Origin: Rhizobacter sp. OV335 | GTDB taxonomy: Bacteria; Pseudomonadota; Gammaproteobacteria; Burkholderiales; Burkholderiaceae_C | Assembly: GCF_900142965.1 (NCBI RefSeq) | Contig: NZ_FRCQ01000005.1 | Location: forward strand, 124,001-188,000 | DNA: 64,000 nucleotides | Direction of reading: 5' to 3' | Made by a program: the position numbers and the translations under genes | In this document: piece by piece, positions 29,163 through 37,964 of the stretch | Layout: every line of letters starts with the position of its first letter | Position numbering within the stretch: position 1 is the first letter of the stretch | Notes under the pieces: generated by a model | What the model was told of the DNA's origin: nothing | Database searches by the model: none | What the model saw: the letters and a program-made list of their open reading frames with translations, nothing else

Positions 29163-29966
29163 ATGACCCTCGCTCTCTCGCCCGAGTCGCACCCACGCCG
29201 CTTCAACGCCCGCCTTCGCCAAGCCCTCCAAGGGCTTGCGCTCGCCTGTGCGTTGGGCACGGTGGCGTTGCCGGCCGCGGCGGCCGACACGCCTCCGGAG
29301 CGCCTGCAGGTCAGCGACCCCTACATCGAGATGCACACCGGCGCGGGCCGCGGCTACCCGGTGTTCCACATCGCCGAGAAGGGCGAGTGGATCGAGGTGC
29401 TGCTGCGCCACACCGACTGGTTCAAGGTGCGCACCGACAAGGGCAAGGAAGGCTGGGTCACGCGGGCGCAGCTCGAGACCACGCTGACCGAGGCCGGCGG
29501 CACCAAGACCTTCCGCGACGTGCTGCTCGACGACTACCTGAACCGCCGCGTCGAGTTCGGCGCCGGCTGGGGCCGCTTCAAGGGCGAGCCGATGCTGAAG
29601 ATGTGGACCGGCTACCGCCTGTCGGACACGCTGACGCTCGAAGGAACGCTCGGCCAGGTGCAGGGCCGGTTCTCCGGCAGCGACTTCTGGCATGCCAACC
29701 TGATGGTCGAGCCCTGGTCCGACAAGCGGCTGTCGCCGTTCTTCTCGGTCGGCTTCGGCAAGTTCAAGAACGTGCCCAACTCGACGCTGGTCGACGCGGT
29801 CGACACCAAGGCCAAGCTGGCCAATGCCGGCATCGGCGTGCGCTACCACCTGACCGACCGCTTCGTGATGCGGGCCGATTGGACGCTCTACACCGCGTTC
29901 ATCGACGACACCCGCACGACCGAATACCGTGCCGGCACGGTCGGTTTCTCCTTCTTCTTCAATTGA
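29163..29966 (+). CDS. SH3-domain plus outer-membrane beta-barrel protein
   Basis: A 267-residue secreted protein. The signal peptide ends near PAAAA (residue 40). A bacterial SH3-like domain follows (about 45-110; VSDPYIEMHTGAGRGYPVFH, then KGKEGWVTRAQL). The remainder shows alternating aromatic beta-strands (EFGAGWGRFKG, LFIDD-type turns) and ends in FSFFFN, a C-terminal Phe typical of outer-membrane barrels. It likely inserts in the outer membrane with the SH3 part in the periplasm, contacting peptidoglycan or partners. The stop overlaps the next start (TGATG). Confidence 0.7.
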   Translation: MTLALSPESHPRRFNARLRQALQGLALACALGTVALPAAAADTPPERLQVSDPYIEMHTGAGRGYPVFHIAEKGEWIEVLLRHTDWFKVRTDKGKEGWVTRAQLETTLTEAGGTKTFRDVLLDDYLNRRVEFGAGWGRFKGEPMLKMWTGYRLSDTLTLEGTLGQVQGRFSGSDFWHANLMVEPWSDKRLSPFFSVGFGKFKNVPNSTLVDAVDTKAKLANAGIGVRYHLTDRFVMRADWTLYTAFIDDTRTTEYRAGTVGFSFFFN

Positions 29967-30667
29967 TGGATCGCGAGCCACCCATGCGCGCACAACGCCT
30001 TGCCCCCTCGCCGCTGTTTTCAACGCTGTCGTCAACGCTGCTGGCGGCAGCCTGCCTCGCCGCACCGCTCGCGGCGCGGGCCCAGAACCAGCAGCAGGTC
30101 GTCGAACCCGGCAACGAGCAGGTGATCGTGCCGCAGGTCGACCGCCGGCCGGTCAAGGTGCCGAAGATCCCGTCGAACGACTTCGAGTTCGGCCTGTTCG
30201 GCGGCACCTACAGCACGCAGAACTTCGGCGCGAATGCCGTCTCCGGCCTGCGCGTGGGCTACCACATCACCGAGGACTACTTCGTCGAGGCCGTCTACGG
30301 CCAGACCAAGGTCAGCGACGAATCGTTCCGCCAGATCCTGCCCGGCGGCGTGCTGTCCGGCGACAGCCAGAAGCTGCGCTACTACAACGTCTCGATCGGC
30401 GTGAACGTGCTGCCCGGCGAGATCTTCTTCGGCCGCAACACCGCCAAGGCCTCGGCGCTGTACCTGATCGGCGGCGTCGGCAGCACCAAGTTCAACGACC
30501 AGCGCAAGCAGACCTTCAACGTCGGGCTCGGCACGCGCCTGTTCCTGAAGGACTGGCTGGCGCTGCAGGTCGACATGCGCGACCACATCTTCACGCTCGA
30601 CCTGCTGGGCAAGCGCCAGAACACGCAGAACCTCGAACTGACCGGCGGCGTCACCTTCTTCTTCTGA
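29966..30667 (+). CDS. Outer-membrane beta-barrel domain protein
   Basis: A 233-residue protein with a signal peptide ending ARA-QN and a short linker (VIVPQVDRRPVKVPKIPSND). An eight-strand-like barrel begins at FEFGLFGGTYSTQNFG and ends GGVTFFF with terminal Phe. It resembles the outer membrane beta-barrel proteins found with myxobacterial Glt gliding genes; this comparison is from memory. ATG 29966 overlaps the previous stop; ATG 29984 is an alternative start that still leaves a signal peptide. Confidence 0.7.
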   Translation: MDREPPMRAQRLAPSPLFSTLSSTLLAAACLAAPLAARAQNQQQVVEPGNEQVIVPQVDRRPVKVPKIPSNDFEFGLFGGTYSTQNFGANAVSGLRVGYHITEDYFVEAVYGQTKVSDESFRQILPGGVLSGDSQKLRYYNVSIGVNVLPGEIFFGRNTAKASALYLIGGVGSTKFNDQRKQTFNVGLGTRLFLKDWLALQVDMRDHIFTLDLLGKRQNTQNLELTGGVTFFF

Positions 30668-30680
30668 TCGAGACATCTTC

Positions 30681-31199
30681 ATGAGTTCTTTCTCCTCCTT
30701 CACCAGATTGCTGCGTGCCGCGGCCGCGTTGCTGCTGAGCACCGGGCTCGTCGTCGCCCCGGCCCAGGCCGCCGCGCCGATGACGCCGGCGCCCGACTTC
30801 ACGCTGAAGAGCCTCGAAGGCCAGAACCTGCGCCTGAAGGAACAGCGCGGCCGGGTCGTGCTGGTGAACTTCTGGGCCACCTGGTGCGCGCCGTGCCGCC
30901 AGGAGATGCCCAAGCTGAACGCGCTGTACGACAAGTACAAGGGCTCGGGCTTCGTGCTGCTGGGCGTCAACGTCGACGACGACGCGCGCAATGCCGCCAG
31001 CGTCGCCACCAAGCTGGGCGTCAAGTTTCCGGTGCTGTTCGACACCGACAAGAACGTCAGCAAGCTGTATGAGCTGAACAGCATGCCGTCGACCGTGCTG
31101 ATCGACCGCGACGGCCGCGTGCGCTTCCTGCACCGCGGCTATCAAGACGGCTACGAGAACCTCTACGACAAGCAGATCCGCGACCTGCTGAAGGAATGA
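30681..31199 (+). CDS. TlpA-family thiol-disulfide oxidoreductase
   Basis: Periplasmic thioredoxin-like protein of 172 residues. The signal peptide ends AQA (residue 30), and the thioredoxin fold carries WCAPC with Cys69 and Cys72 and the cis-Pro region SMPSTVLID. In this operon it may reduce heme-motif cysteines of the two lipoproteins or the C-terminal Cys pair of the following DUF4266 protein. It is 14 bp after the barrel gene and 2 bp before the DUF4266 start. Confidence 0.9.
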   Translation: MSSFSSFTRLLRAAAALLLSTGLVVAPAQAAAPMTPAPDFTLKSLEGQNLRLKEQRGRVVLVNFWATWCAPCRQEMPKLNALYDKYKGSGFVLLGVNVDDDARNAASVATKLGVKFPVLFDTDKNVSKLYELNSMPSTVLIDRDGRVRFLHRGYQDGYENLYDKQIRDLLKE

Positions 31200-31201
31200 C
31201 C

Positions 31202-31438
31202 ATGGGCTGCCAACGCAGAGCACTTGCTGCCGCTGTTGCATTCGCCGTGCTGGGCCTGGCCGGCTGTGCCGCGCCCGAGCCGTGGGTGAAGCCGTACGAG
31301 CGCGAGCGCCTGGCCGATCCGATCATGCGGCTGTCGCGCGACGCGCTCGCCGACAAGCACCGCGAGCACATCTACGACGTGCGCGAGAGCGGCCGCGGCG
31401 CCACCGGCGTGCAAGGAGGCGGCTGTGGTTGCAACTAG
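31202..31438 (+). CDS. DUF4266 lipoprotein
   Basis: A 78-residue lipoprotein (lipobox LAGC, Cys22). The mature part is only 57 residues: APEPWVKPYERERLADPIM, a short helix, RESGRGATG, and the C-terminus GGGCGCN. This is the DUF4266 pattern, whose conserved end carries two Cys in a Gly run, possibly a metal, cofactor or cross-link site. ATG 31202 is favoured because AAGGA stands 6 nt upstream; ATG 31196 overlapping the tlpA stop is the alternative. DUF4266 genes are commonly followed by DUF3570, as here. Function is unknown. Confidence 0.82.
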   Translation: MGCQRRALAAAVAFAVLGLAGCAAPEPWVKPYERERLADPIMRLSRDALADKHREHIYDVRESGRGATGVQGGGCGCN

Positions 31439-32585
31439 CGCCTGCTGGGTGCGCCGGCTGCGCCGTGCGCTGGCACGCCGCCCGCACCACCTGATGCGTG
31501 CGGGCCGGGCGCTGGGCATGGTCGTCGGGGGCGTTGCCGCAGCCGGTGGCGCCTACGCCGTCGACCTGCCCGAAGACCGCGCCGACGCGATGTACCACTT
31601 CTACGACGGCGGCGGCACGCGCGCCGACGGCCCGGCGCTGCTGATCCGCAAGAAGGTCGCCGACCGGCTGTCGATCAGCGGCTCGTACTTCATCGATTCG
31701 GTCAGCAATGCGTCGATCGACGTCGTGACGACCGCGAGCCCCTACAAGGAAAAGCGCACCGAATACAGCCTCGGCGCCGACTACGTCTACCGCGACGCGC
31801 AGGTCTCGGTCTCGGGCACCACCAGCGACGAGCCCGACTACAAGGCCAACTCGTTCAGCGTGGACGTCTCGCAGGAGGTGTTCGGCGGCATGACGACGAT
31901 CAGCCTCGGCGCGTCGCGCGGCTCCGACCAGGTCGGCTCGCGCTACGAGGGCATGTTCGACACGGCGCAGCACTGGCGCTACCGCTTCGGCGTCACGCAG
32001 ATCCTGACGCCGCGCTGGCTGATGAGCGCGAACCTGGAGGCCATCTCCGACAACGGCTACCTCGGCAACCCGTACCGCGTGGCGCAGGTGTTCGGCACGC
32101 TGGTGCAGGAGCGCTACCCGCGCACCCGCTCGAGCCGCGCGCTGAAGCTGCGCGCGGTCGGCGACATCGGGCAGGGCGAGCAACGCGCCGCGCTGCGCGC
32201 CGAGTACCGCTACTTCTGGGACAACTGGGAGATCAAGGCGCACACGCTCGAGCTGGGCTACACCCGCTACTTCGATGCGCAGTGGCTGGGCGAGGCTTTC
32301 GTGCGCTACAACACGCAGAAGCAGGCGCTGTTCTACGCCGACAACGCGCAGAGCGAGACGCTGTACGTGTCGCGCAACAAGCAGCTGAGCAACTTCAACG
32401 ACGTCAGCATCGGCGCGAAGGCGACCTACAGCGCCGGCAAGATCGCCGACAAATTCGACGTCAAGTGGAACGCGCAGTACCAGTTCATGCGCTTTCGCTA
32501 CAAGAACTTCACCGACATCCGCACCGGCAGCCTGTATTCGTTCGACGCGAACGTCCTCGAGCTGTTCGTCTCGGCCACCTTTTGA
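31425..32585 (+). CDS. DUF3570 outer-membrane beta-barrel protein
   Basis: A 386-residue DUF3570 protein. The GTG start at 31425 has AAGGAGG just upstream and overlaps the DUF4266 gene by 14 bp. A long n-region precedes the signal peptide (cleavage near AYA, residue about 45). The rest shows many amphipathic strands with aromatic girdles (WRYRFGVTQILTPRWLMSANLE; DAQWLGEAFVRYNTQ) and ends VLELFVSATF, with terminal Phe. It is predicted to be an outer-membrane barrel that works with the DUF4266 lipoprotein. The exact role in the family is not established to my knowledge. Confidence 0.82.
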   Translation: MVATSACWVRRLRRALARRPHHLMRAGRALGMVVGGVAAAGGAYAVDLPEDRADAMYHFYDGGGTRADGPALLIRKKVADRLSISGSYFIDSVSNASIDVVTTASPYKEKRTEYSLGADYVYRDAQVSVSGTTSDEPDYKANSFSVDVSQEVFGGMTTISLGASRGSDQVGSRYEGMFDTAQHWRYRFGVTQILTPRWLMSANLEAISDNGYLGNPYRVAQVFGTLVQERYPRTRSSRALKLRAVGDIGQGEQRAALRAEYRYFWDNWEIKAHTLELGYTRYFDAQWLGEAFVRYNTQKQALFYADNAQSETLYVSRNKQLSNFNDVSIGAKATYSAGKIADKFDVKWNAQYQFMRFRYKNFTDIRTGSLYSFDANVLELFVSATF

Positions 32586-32599
32586 GAAAGACCGCGCCC

Positions 32600-33217
32600 A
32601 TGTTCAAACGTAGTCGAAGCCTGCTGGCGGCAGGATGCCTGGCGGGACTGCTGTGCGGCCATGCTTTCGCGGCCGACCCTGCGCCGGCCGACGCCGCGGC
32701 GTCCGCCCCGGTGGCGGCCGCGGCTGCCAGCGCCCCCGAAGCGGCGGTTGCCCCGGCCACCGCGGCCTCGGCCGCCAGCCTCGACAGCCGCATCCAGGAC
32801 CTGAAGGGCGACGTGATCCGCCTGAACCGCGACCTGCTGGTGCTGGAGGAGGAACTGCTGTTCCCCGCCAACACCCAGGTGGCGGTGTTCGTGTCGATGG
32901 ACGTGGGCAAGATGTTCGAGCTCGGCTCGGTGCAGGTGAAGCTCGACGACAAGGTCGTCGCGAACTACCTCTACACCCCGCTCGAGGTGACGGCCCTGCA
33001 CCGCGGCGGCGTGCAGCGGGTGTTCCTCGGCAACCTGAAGGCCGGCGAGCACCAGATCGTCGCGGTGTTCACCGGCGGCGGCCCGCACTTCCGCGACTAC
33101 AAGCGCGGCGCGACCGTCAAGTTCGACAAGAGCACCGACCCGAAGTACATCGAGCTGCAGATCAAGGACAACACCGGCAAGCTGCAGCCGGAGTTCGAAG
33201 TCAAGGTCTGGCAGTAA
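32600..33217 (+). CDS. Periplasmic protein with Ala/Pro linker and coiled coil
   Basis: A 205-residue secreted protein that I do not recognise as a named family. The signal peptide ends near AFA (residue 24). An Ala/Pro-rich segment (25-60) follows, then a short coiled coil (LDSRIQDLKGDVIRLNRDLL, about 62-81), then a beta-rich domain (TQVAVFVSMDVGKMFELGSV, KAGEHQIVAVFTGGGPHFRD) to the end. It starts 15 bp after the DUF3570 gene and 6 bp before the first TPR gene, so it belongs to the same operon. Its shape suits a periplasmic connector between the barrels and the TPR/motor proteins. Confidence 0.62.
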   Translation: MFKRSRSLLAAGCLAGLLCGHAFAADPAPADAAASAPVAAAAASAPEAAVAPATAASAASLDSRIQDLKGDVIRLNRDLLVLEEELLFPANTQVAVFVSMDVGKMFELGSVQVKLDDKVVANYLYTPLEVTALHRGGVQRVFLGNLKAGEHQIVAVFTGGGPHFRDYKRGATVKFDKSTDPKYIELQIKDNTGKLQPEFEVKVWQ

Positions 33218-33223
33218 GCCGCC

Positions 33224-35170
33224 ATGCGCCTTCGCAACCTTCCCGCACACCTGCTGCGCCTGGCCGCGGTGCCGGTGGCCGCGGCCTGCCTGCTCGCGGG
33301 CACGGCGCAGGCCGCCGAGCCGCTGCCGCCGCATGTGGTGCAAGACCCGTACTACGGCGAGACGCTGTACCAGTTCTACCAGGGCCGCTATTTCTCGTCG
33401 ATCACCGGGCTGATGGTGTCGCAGCATTTCGGCCGCGTCTCGCACCACACCGATGAAGCCGAGATCCTGCGCGGCGGCCTGCTGCTGTCGTACGGCCTGC
33501 ACCGCGAGGCCGGCGAGATCTTCGCGCAGCTGATCGAGAAGGGCGCGCCGCCGGCGGTGCGCGACCGCGCGTGGTTCTACCTCGCGAAGATCCGCTACCA
33601 GCGCGGCTTCCTGCCGGAGGCCGAAGAGGCGCTGGGCCGCATCGAGAAGAACCTGCCGCCCGAGCTCGAGGAAGAGCGCGGCCTGCTGAGCGCCAACGTG
33701 CTGATGGCGCGCAACGATTTCGCCGGCGCCGCGGCGCAGCTGGAGGCGATGGCGAAGGCGCCCGACCCCAGCAAGATGCCCGGCGGCGCGAACGCGACCC
33801 GCTATGCGCGCTTCAACCTCGGCGTCGCGCTGATCCGCAGCGGCCAGGCCGACGACGTCGAGCGCGGCAACCAGCTGCTCGACCAGCTCGGCCAGGCGCC
33901 CGCGCCCGACGAGGAAACCCGCAGCCTGCGCGACAAGGCCAACGTCGCGCTCGGCTTCGCCGCGCTGCAGGACAACAAACCCGAGGCCGCGACGATCTAC
34001 CTCGAACGCGTGCGGCTGAACGGCCTGCAGGCCAACAAGGCGCTGCTCGGCTTCGGCTGGGCCCAGGCCGCGCTGAAGCAGCCGAAGCGGGCGCTGGTGC
34101 CGTGGCAGGAACTGGCGCTGCGCGACCCGGGCGACTCGGCCGTGCTCGAAGCGCTGATCGCGGTGCCCTACGCCTATGCCGAAGCCGGCGCGAGCGGCCA
34201 GTCGCTCGACCGCTACAACGAAGCCATCGCGTCGTTCGAACGCGAGAACAGCAACCTCGACCAATCGATCACCGCGATCCGCGCCGGCAAGCTGCTCGAC
34301 GGGCTGCTCGAGCGCAACCCCGGCGAAGAGATGGGCTGGTTCTGGAACATCGGCGAGCTGCCCGAGATGCCGCACGCCAACCACCTGGCGCCGCTGCTCG
34401 CGCAGCATTCGTTCCAGGAGGCCTTCAAGAACTGGCGCGACCTGCAGTTCCTGCGCAGCAACCTGCTGCAGTGGCAGGACAGCCTGGCCGTGTTCGGCGA
34501 CATGCTCGCCAACCGCCGCCAGGCCTATGCCGAGCGGCTGCCGAAGGTGCGCGCGAAGTCGGCCGAAGGCGGGCTGGAGGCGCTGCAGAAGCGGCTCGAC
34601 GAGATCACCACCGAGCTGGCCCGCATCGAGACCGAGGGCGACGCCGCGGCGCTGGCCGACGAGAAGCAGTTCGCGCTGCAGGCGCGCGTCGACCGCATCC
34701 GCGCGACGCTCGACCAGGCCGGCGACCTGCCCGAGGCGGTGGCGGCGCGCGAGCGCTTCCGCCTGGCCTCCGGCGCGCTGACCTGGCAGCTCGCGCAGAG
34801 CTACCCGCAGAACCTCTGGGACGCCCGCAAGAACGCGCGCGCCACCACCGAGGCGCTGGCCGACACGCGCCGCGCCGATGCCGCGCTGGCGCAGGCCCAG
34901 CAGGACGAGCCGGCGAAGTTCGAGGCCTTTGCCGTGCGCATCGCCGAACTCGGCAAGGCCATTGAGGCGCTGCTGCCGCGCGTGGCCGCGCTGAGCACCG
35001 AGCAGCAGCAGTTCGTGCAGGAGCTGGCCGTGGCCGAGCTCGTGCAGCAGAAGGAACGCCTGGTCGACTACACCACGCAGGCCCGCTTCGCCGTCGCACA
35101 GCTGTACGACCGCGCCGCGAGCCAGGCCAACAAGCAACTGGAACCCGCCAATGCGCCGCCCAAGCCATAG
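33224..35170 (+). CDS. Periplasmic TPR protein
   Basis: A 648-residue secreted protein; signal peptide ends AQA (residue 30). Repeated helical pairs of TPR/Sel1-like type run from about 80 to 330 (LLLSYGLHREAGEIFAQLIE; ARIRYQRGFLPEAEEALGRI-like units). A helical, coiled-coil-rich C-terminal half follows (LQKRLDEITTELARIETEG; LADTRRADAALAQAQQDEP). It overlaps the following TPR gene by 20 bp. Long periplasmic TPR proteins are a constant part of Glt/Nfs-like envelope machines (GltD, GltE), which is the closest parallel I can offer. Confidence 0.72.
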   Translation: MRLRNLPAHLLRLAAVPVAAACLLAGTAQAAEPLPPHVVQDPYYGETLYQFYQGRYFSSITGLMVSQHFGRVSHHTDEAEILRGGLLLSYGLHREAGEIFAQLIEKGAPPAVRDRAWFYLAKIRYQRGFLPEAEEALGRIEKNLPPELEEERGLLSANVLMARNDFAGAAAQLEAMAKAPDPSKMPGGANATRYARFNLGVALIRSGQADDVERGNQLLDQLGQAPAPDEETRSLRDKANVALGFAALQDNKPEAATIYLERVRLNGLQANKALLGFGWAQAALKQPKRALVPWQELALRDPGDSAVLEALIAVPYAYAEAGASGQSLDRYNEAIASFERENSNLDQSITAIRAGKLLDGLLERNPGEEMGWFWNIGELPEMPHANHLAPLLAQHSFQEAFKNWRDLQFLRSNLLQWQDSLAVFGDMLANRRQAYAERLPKVRAKSAEGGLEALQKRLDEITTELARIETEGDAAALADEKQFALQARVDRIRATLDQAGDLPEAVAARERFRLASGALTWQLAQSYPQNLWDARKNARATTEALADTRRADAALAQAQQDEPAKFEAFAVRIAELGKAIEALLPRVAALSTEQQQFVQELAVAELVQQKERLVDYTTQARFAVAQLYDRAASQANKQLEPANAPPKP

Positions 35171-37964
35171 TCTGGCGCTGCTGATGCTGCTCGGGCTTGC
35201 CGCCTGCGCCGGCAAGAAGACGCTGCCCGGCGATGACCAGCCGACCCTGAAGTCGATGTCCGGCCGCGAGATCACCGTGGCCGAAGACAACGGCGTGAAG
35301 GCCGACGAGAACCAGGCCATCGCCGCCTACACCGAGTTCCTGAAGGCCGCGCCGAAGGCCACGCAGCGCGCCGAGGCGATGCGCCGGCTCGGCGACCTGG
35401 AGATGGATGGTGCCGACAACCGCCTGGCCGCCGGCCAGCAGACGCCGAACGGCACGCCCGACTACAAGGCCGCGACCGCGCGCTACCAGGAGTTCCTGAA
35501 GACCTACCCGCAGGACGACAGCAACGACCGCGTGCTGTACCAGCTGGCGCGCGCGCAGGAGCAGGGCGGCGATCTCGAACTGGCGCTGAAGACGCTCGAC
35601 GAGCTGGTCGCGAAATACCCGAAGACGATCTACCGCGACGAAGCGCAGTTCCGCCGCGGCGAGCTGCTGTTCTCGACGCGCGACTACGTGAAGGCCGAGG
35701 TGGCCTATGCGACGGTGTTGCAGGGCGATTCGTCGAATCCGTTCCGCGACCGCGCGCTGTACATGCAGGGCTGGTCGCTGTTCAAGCAGGGGCGGCTCGA
35801 CGATGCGCTGCACCCGTTCTTCGGCGTGCTCGACCTGAAGCTCGGCGGCCGCAAGGACGAAGGCGAGCTCGAGACGCTGCCGGGCCTGACGCGCGGCGAC
35901 CGCGAGCTGGTGGAAGACACCTTCCGCGTCGCCAGCCTGAGCCTCGAGAACCTGCAGGGCGCCGAGAGCATCCCCGCCTACATGACGACGCCGGAGCGCC
36001 GCGCCTACGAGTGGCGCGTGTACCAGCAGCTCGGCGAGTTGTACCTGCGCCAAGACCGCCCGAAGGACGCTGCCGACACCTTCAGCGCGTTCGCGCGCCG
36101 CGACCCGCTGCACGGCCAGTCGCCGCTGATGCAGGCGCGCGTGATCGCGATCTACCAGCAGAACGGCTTCGGCGCGATGGCGCTCGACGCGAAGAAGGAA
36201 TACGTCGAGCGCTACGGCGTCGACAGCGAATTCAGCCGTCAGAACTCGGCGGCCTGGCAGGAGAACGCGCAGCCGCTGGTCAAGACGAATCTCGCCGAAC
36301 TGGCGCAGCACTACCACTCGCAGGCGCAGAAGAGCAAGTCGACCGCCGACTACCAGGAAGCGGTGAAGTGGTACCGCAGCTACCTGACTTCGTTCCCGAA
36401 GGATCCGGAGGCGCCGCAGAACAACTTCCTGCTGGCCGAGCTGCTGTACGAGGACGGGCGCTTCAAGGAAGCCGCCCCCGAGTACGAGAAGACCGCCTAC
36501 GGCTACCCGCTGCACGCGAAGAGCGCCGATGCCGGCTATGCCGCGCTGCTGAGCTACGCCGCGCAGGAGAAGAAGGCGACGCCGGCCGAGCTGCCGGCAC
36601 TGCAGAAGGAAAGCGTCGAGAGCGCGCTGCGCTTTGCGAATGCCAACCCGGCCGACAAGCGCAGCGGCCCGGTGCTGACGAACGCGGCCGAGAAGCTGTT
36701 CACGCTGGGCGACCAGGCGCGTGCGGCGACCGTCGCGCGGCAGGTGCTGGCGCTGCAACCGCCGGCCGAGCCGGCGAACCGCCGCGTGGCCTGGACCGTG
36801 ATCGCGCACAGCTCGTTCGAGCGCGGCGACTACGAGCAGGCCGAGCAGGCCTACGGCGAGGTGCTGGCACTGGCGCCGGCGAACGACCCGGCCCGCAAGG
36901 ACCTGGTCGAGCGCCAGGCGGCGTCGATCTACAAGCAGGGCGAGCAGGCGCGCAGCAAGGGCCAGTTGGTCGAGGCGGTGAAGCACTTCTCGCGCGTGGC
37001 CACGGTGGCACCGCAGTCGAGCGTGGCGGCACCGGCGCAGTACGACGCGGCGGCCGCGATGATCGGGCTGAAGGACTGGGACGGCGCGAGCCGCACGCTG
37101 GAAGACTTCCGCAAGCGCTACCCGAACCATCCGCTGCAGGCCGACGTCGGCAGCAAGCTCGCGCTGGCCTACACCGAGCGTGGCCAGTGGGCGCTGGCGG
37201 CGGGCGAGTACGAGCGCTTCGCGATCACCAACAAGGACCCGGCACTGGCGCGCGATGCGCTGTGGCAATCGGCCGAGATGTACGAGAAGGCCGGCTCGCG
37301 CGCGAACGCCGGCAAGGCGTACGAGCGCTACCTGAAGCAGGGCGGCATGTCGTTCGAGGCCTCGGTCGAGGCGCGTTACCGCCTGGCCAAGATCGCGAAG
37401 GAAGACGGCAACGCGGCGCGCGAGTTCACCTGGATGAAGGAGATCTACCAGGTCGACCAGGCGGGTGGCGCGGCGCGCACGAACCGCACGCGCTACCTCG
37501 GCGCGACCGCGGCGCTCGCGATGGCGGCGCCGGTGGCCGACAGCTACCGCAAGGTGCAGCTGGTCGAGCCGCTGGCCGCGGCGCTGAAGAACAAGAAGGC
37601 GCGGCTGGAGGAATCGCTGAAGGCCTACACGGTGGCGGCCGACTATGGCGTGGCCGACGTGACGACCGCGGCGACCTACCAGATCGCGTCGCTCTACCAG
37701 GACTTCGGCAAGGCGCTGGTCAATTCGCAGCGCCCGAAGAAGCTGTCGAAGCTCGAACTGGAGCAGTACAACGTGATGCTGGAAGAGCAGGCCTACCCGT
37801 TCGAGGAGAAGGCCACCGAGCTGCACGAGCTGAACGCGCGGCGCACGACGAACGGCATCTACGACCAGTGGGTCAAGAGCAGCTTCAAGGCGCTGGGCGA
37901 GATCCGGCCTTTGAGATACGGCAAGACGGAACGCAGCGAAGGAGCAGTCGATGCGATTCGCTGA
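35151..37964 (+). CDS. TPR lipoprotein, very long
   Basis: A 937-residue predicted lipoprotein (LAAC lipobox, Cys19). Nearly the whole mature protein is built of TPR-like helix pairs with YQEFLKTYPQDDSNDRVLYQ-type units, numbering well over fifteen by eye. It probably forms a long periplasmic superhelix anchored in the outer membrane. It overlaps genes on both sides (20 bp and 14 bp), so stoichiometric translation is likely. No catalytic motif is seen. It resembles GltE/GltD-like or YbgF/BamD-like scaffold proteins rather than an enzyme. Confidence 0.72.
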   Translation: MRRPSHSLALLMLLGLAACAGKKTLPGDDQPTLKSMSGREITVAEDNGVKADENQAIAAYTEFLKAAPKATQRAEAMRRLGDLEMDGADNRLAAGQQTPNGTPDYKAATARYQEFLKTYPQDDSNDRVLYQLARAQEQGGDLELALKTLDELVAKYPKTIYRDEAQFRRGELLFSTRDYVKAEVAYATVLQGDSSNPFRDRALYMQGWSLFKQGRLDDALHPFFGVLDLKLGGRKDEGELETLPGLTRGDRELVEDTFRVASLSLENLQGAESIPAYMTTPERRAYEWRVYQQLGELYLRQDRPKDAADTFSAFARRDPLHGQSPLMQARVIAIYQQNGFGAMALDAKKEYVERYGVDSEFSRQNSAAWQENAQPLVKTNLAELAQHYHSQAQKSKSTADYQEAVKWYRSYLTSFPKDPEAPQNNFLLAELLYEDGRFKEAAPEYEKTAYGYPLHAKSADAGYAALLSYAAQEKKATPAELPALQKESVESALRFANANPADKRSGPVLTNAAEKLFTLGDQARAATVARQVLALQPPAEPANRRVAWTVIAHSSFERGDYEQAEQAYGEVLALAPANDPARKDLVERQAASIYKQGEQARSKGQLVEAVKHFSRVATVAPQSSVAAPAQYDAAAAMIGLKDWDGASRTLEDFRKRYPNHPLQADVGSKLALAYTERGQWALAAGEYERFAITNKDPALARDALWQSAEMYEKAGSRANAGKAYERYLKQGGMSFEASVEARYRLAKIAKEDGNAAREFTWMKEIYQVDQAGGAARTNRTRYLGATAALAMAAPVADSYRKVQLVEPLAAALKNKKARLEESLKAYTVAADYGVADVTTAATYQIASLYQDFGKALVNSQRPKKLSKLELEQYNVMLEEQAYPFEEKATELHELNARRTTNGIYDQWVKSSFKALGEIRPLRYGKTERSEGAVDAIR

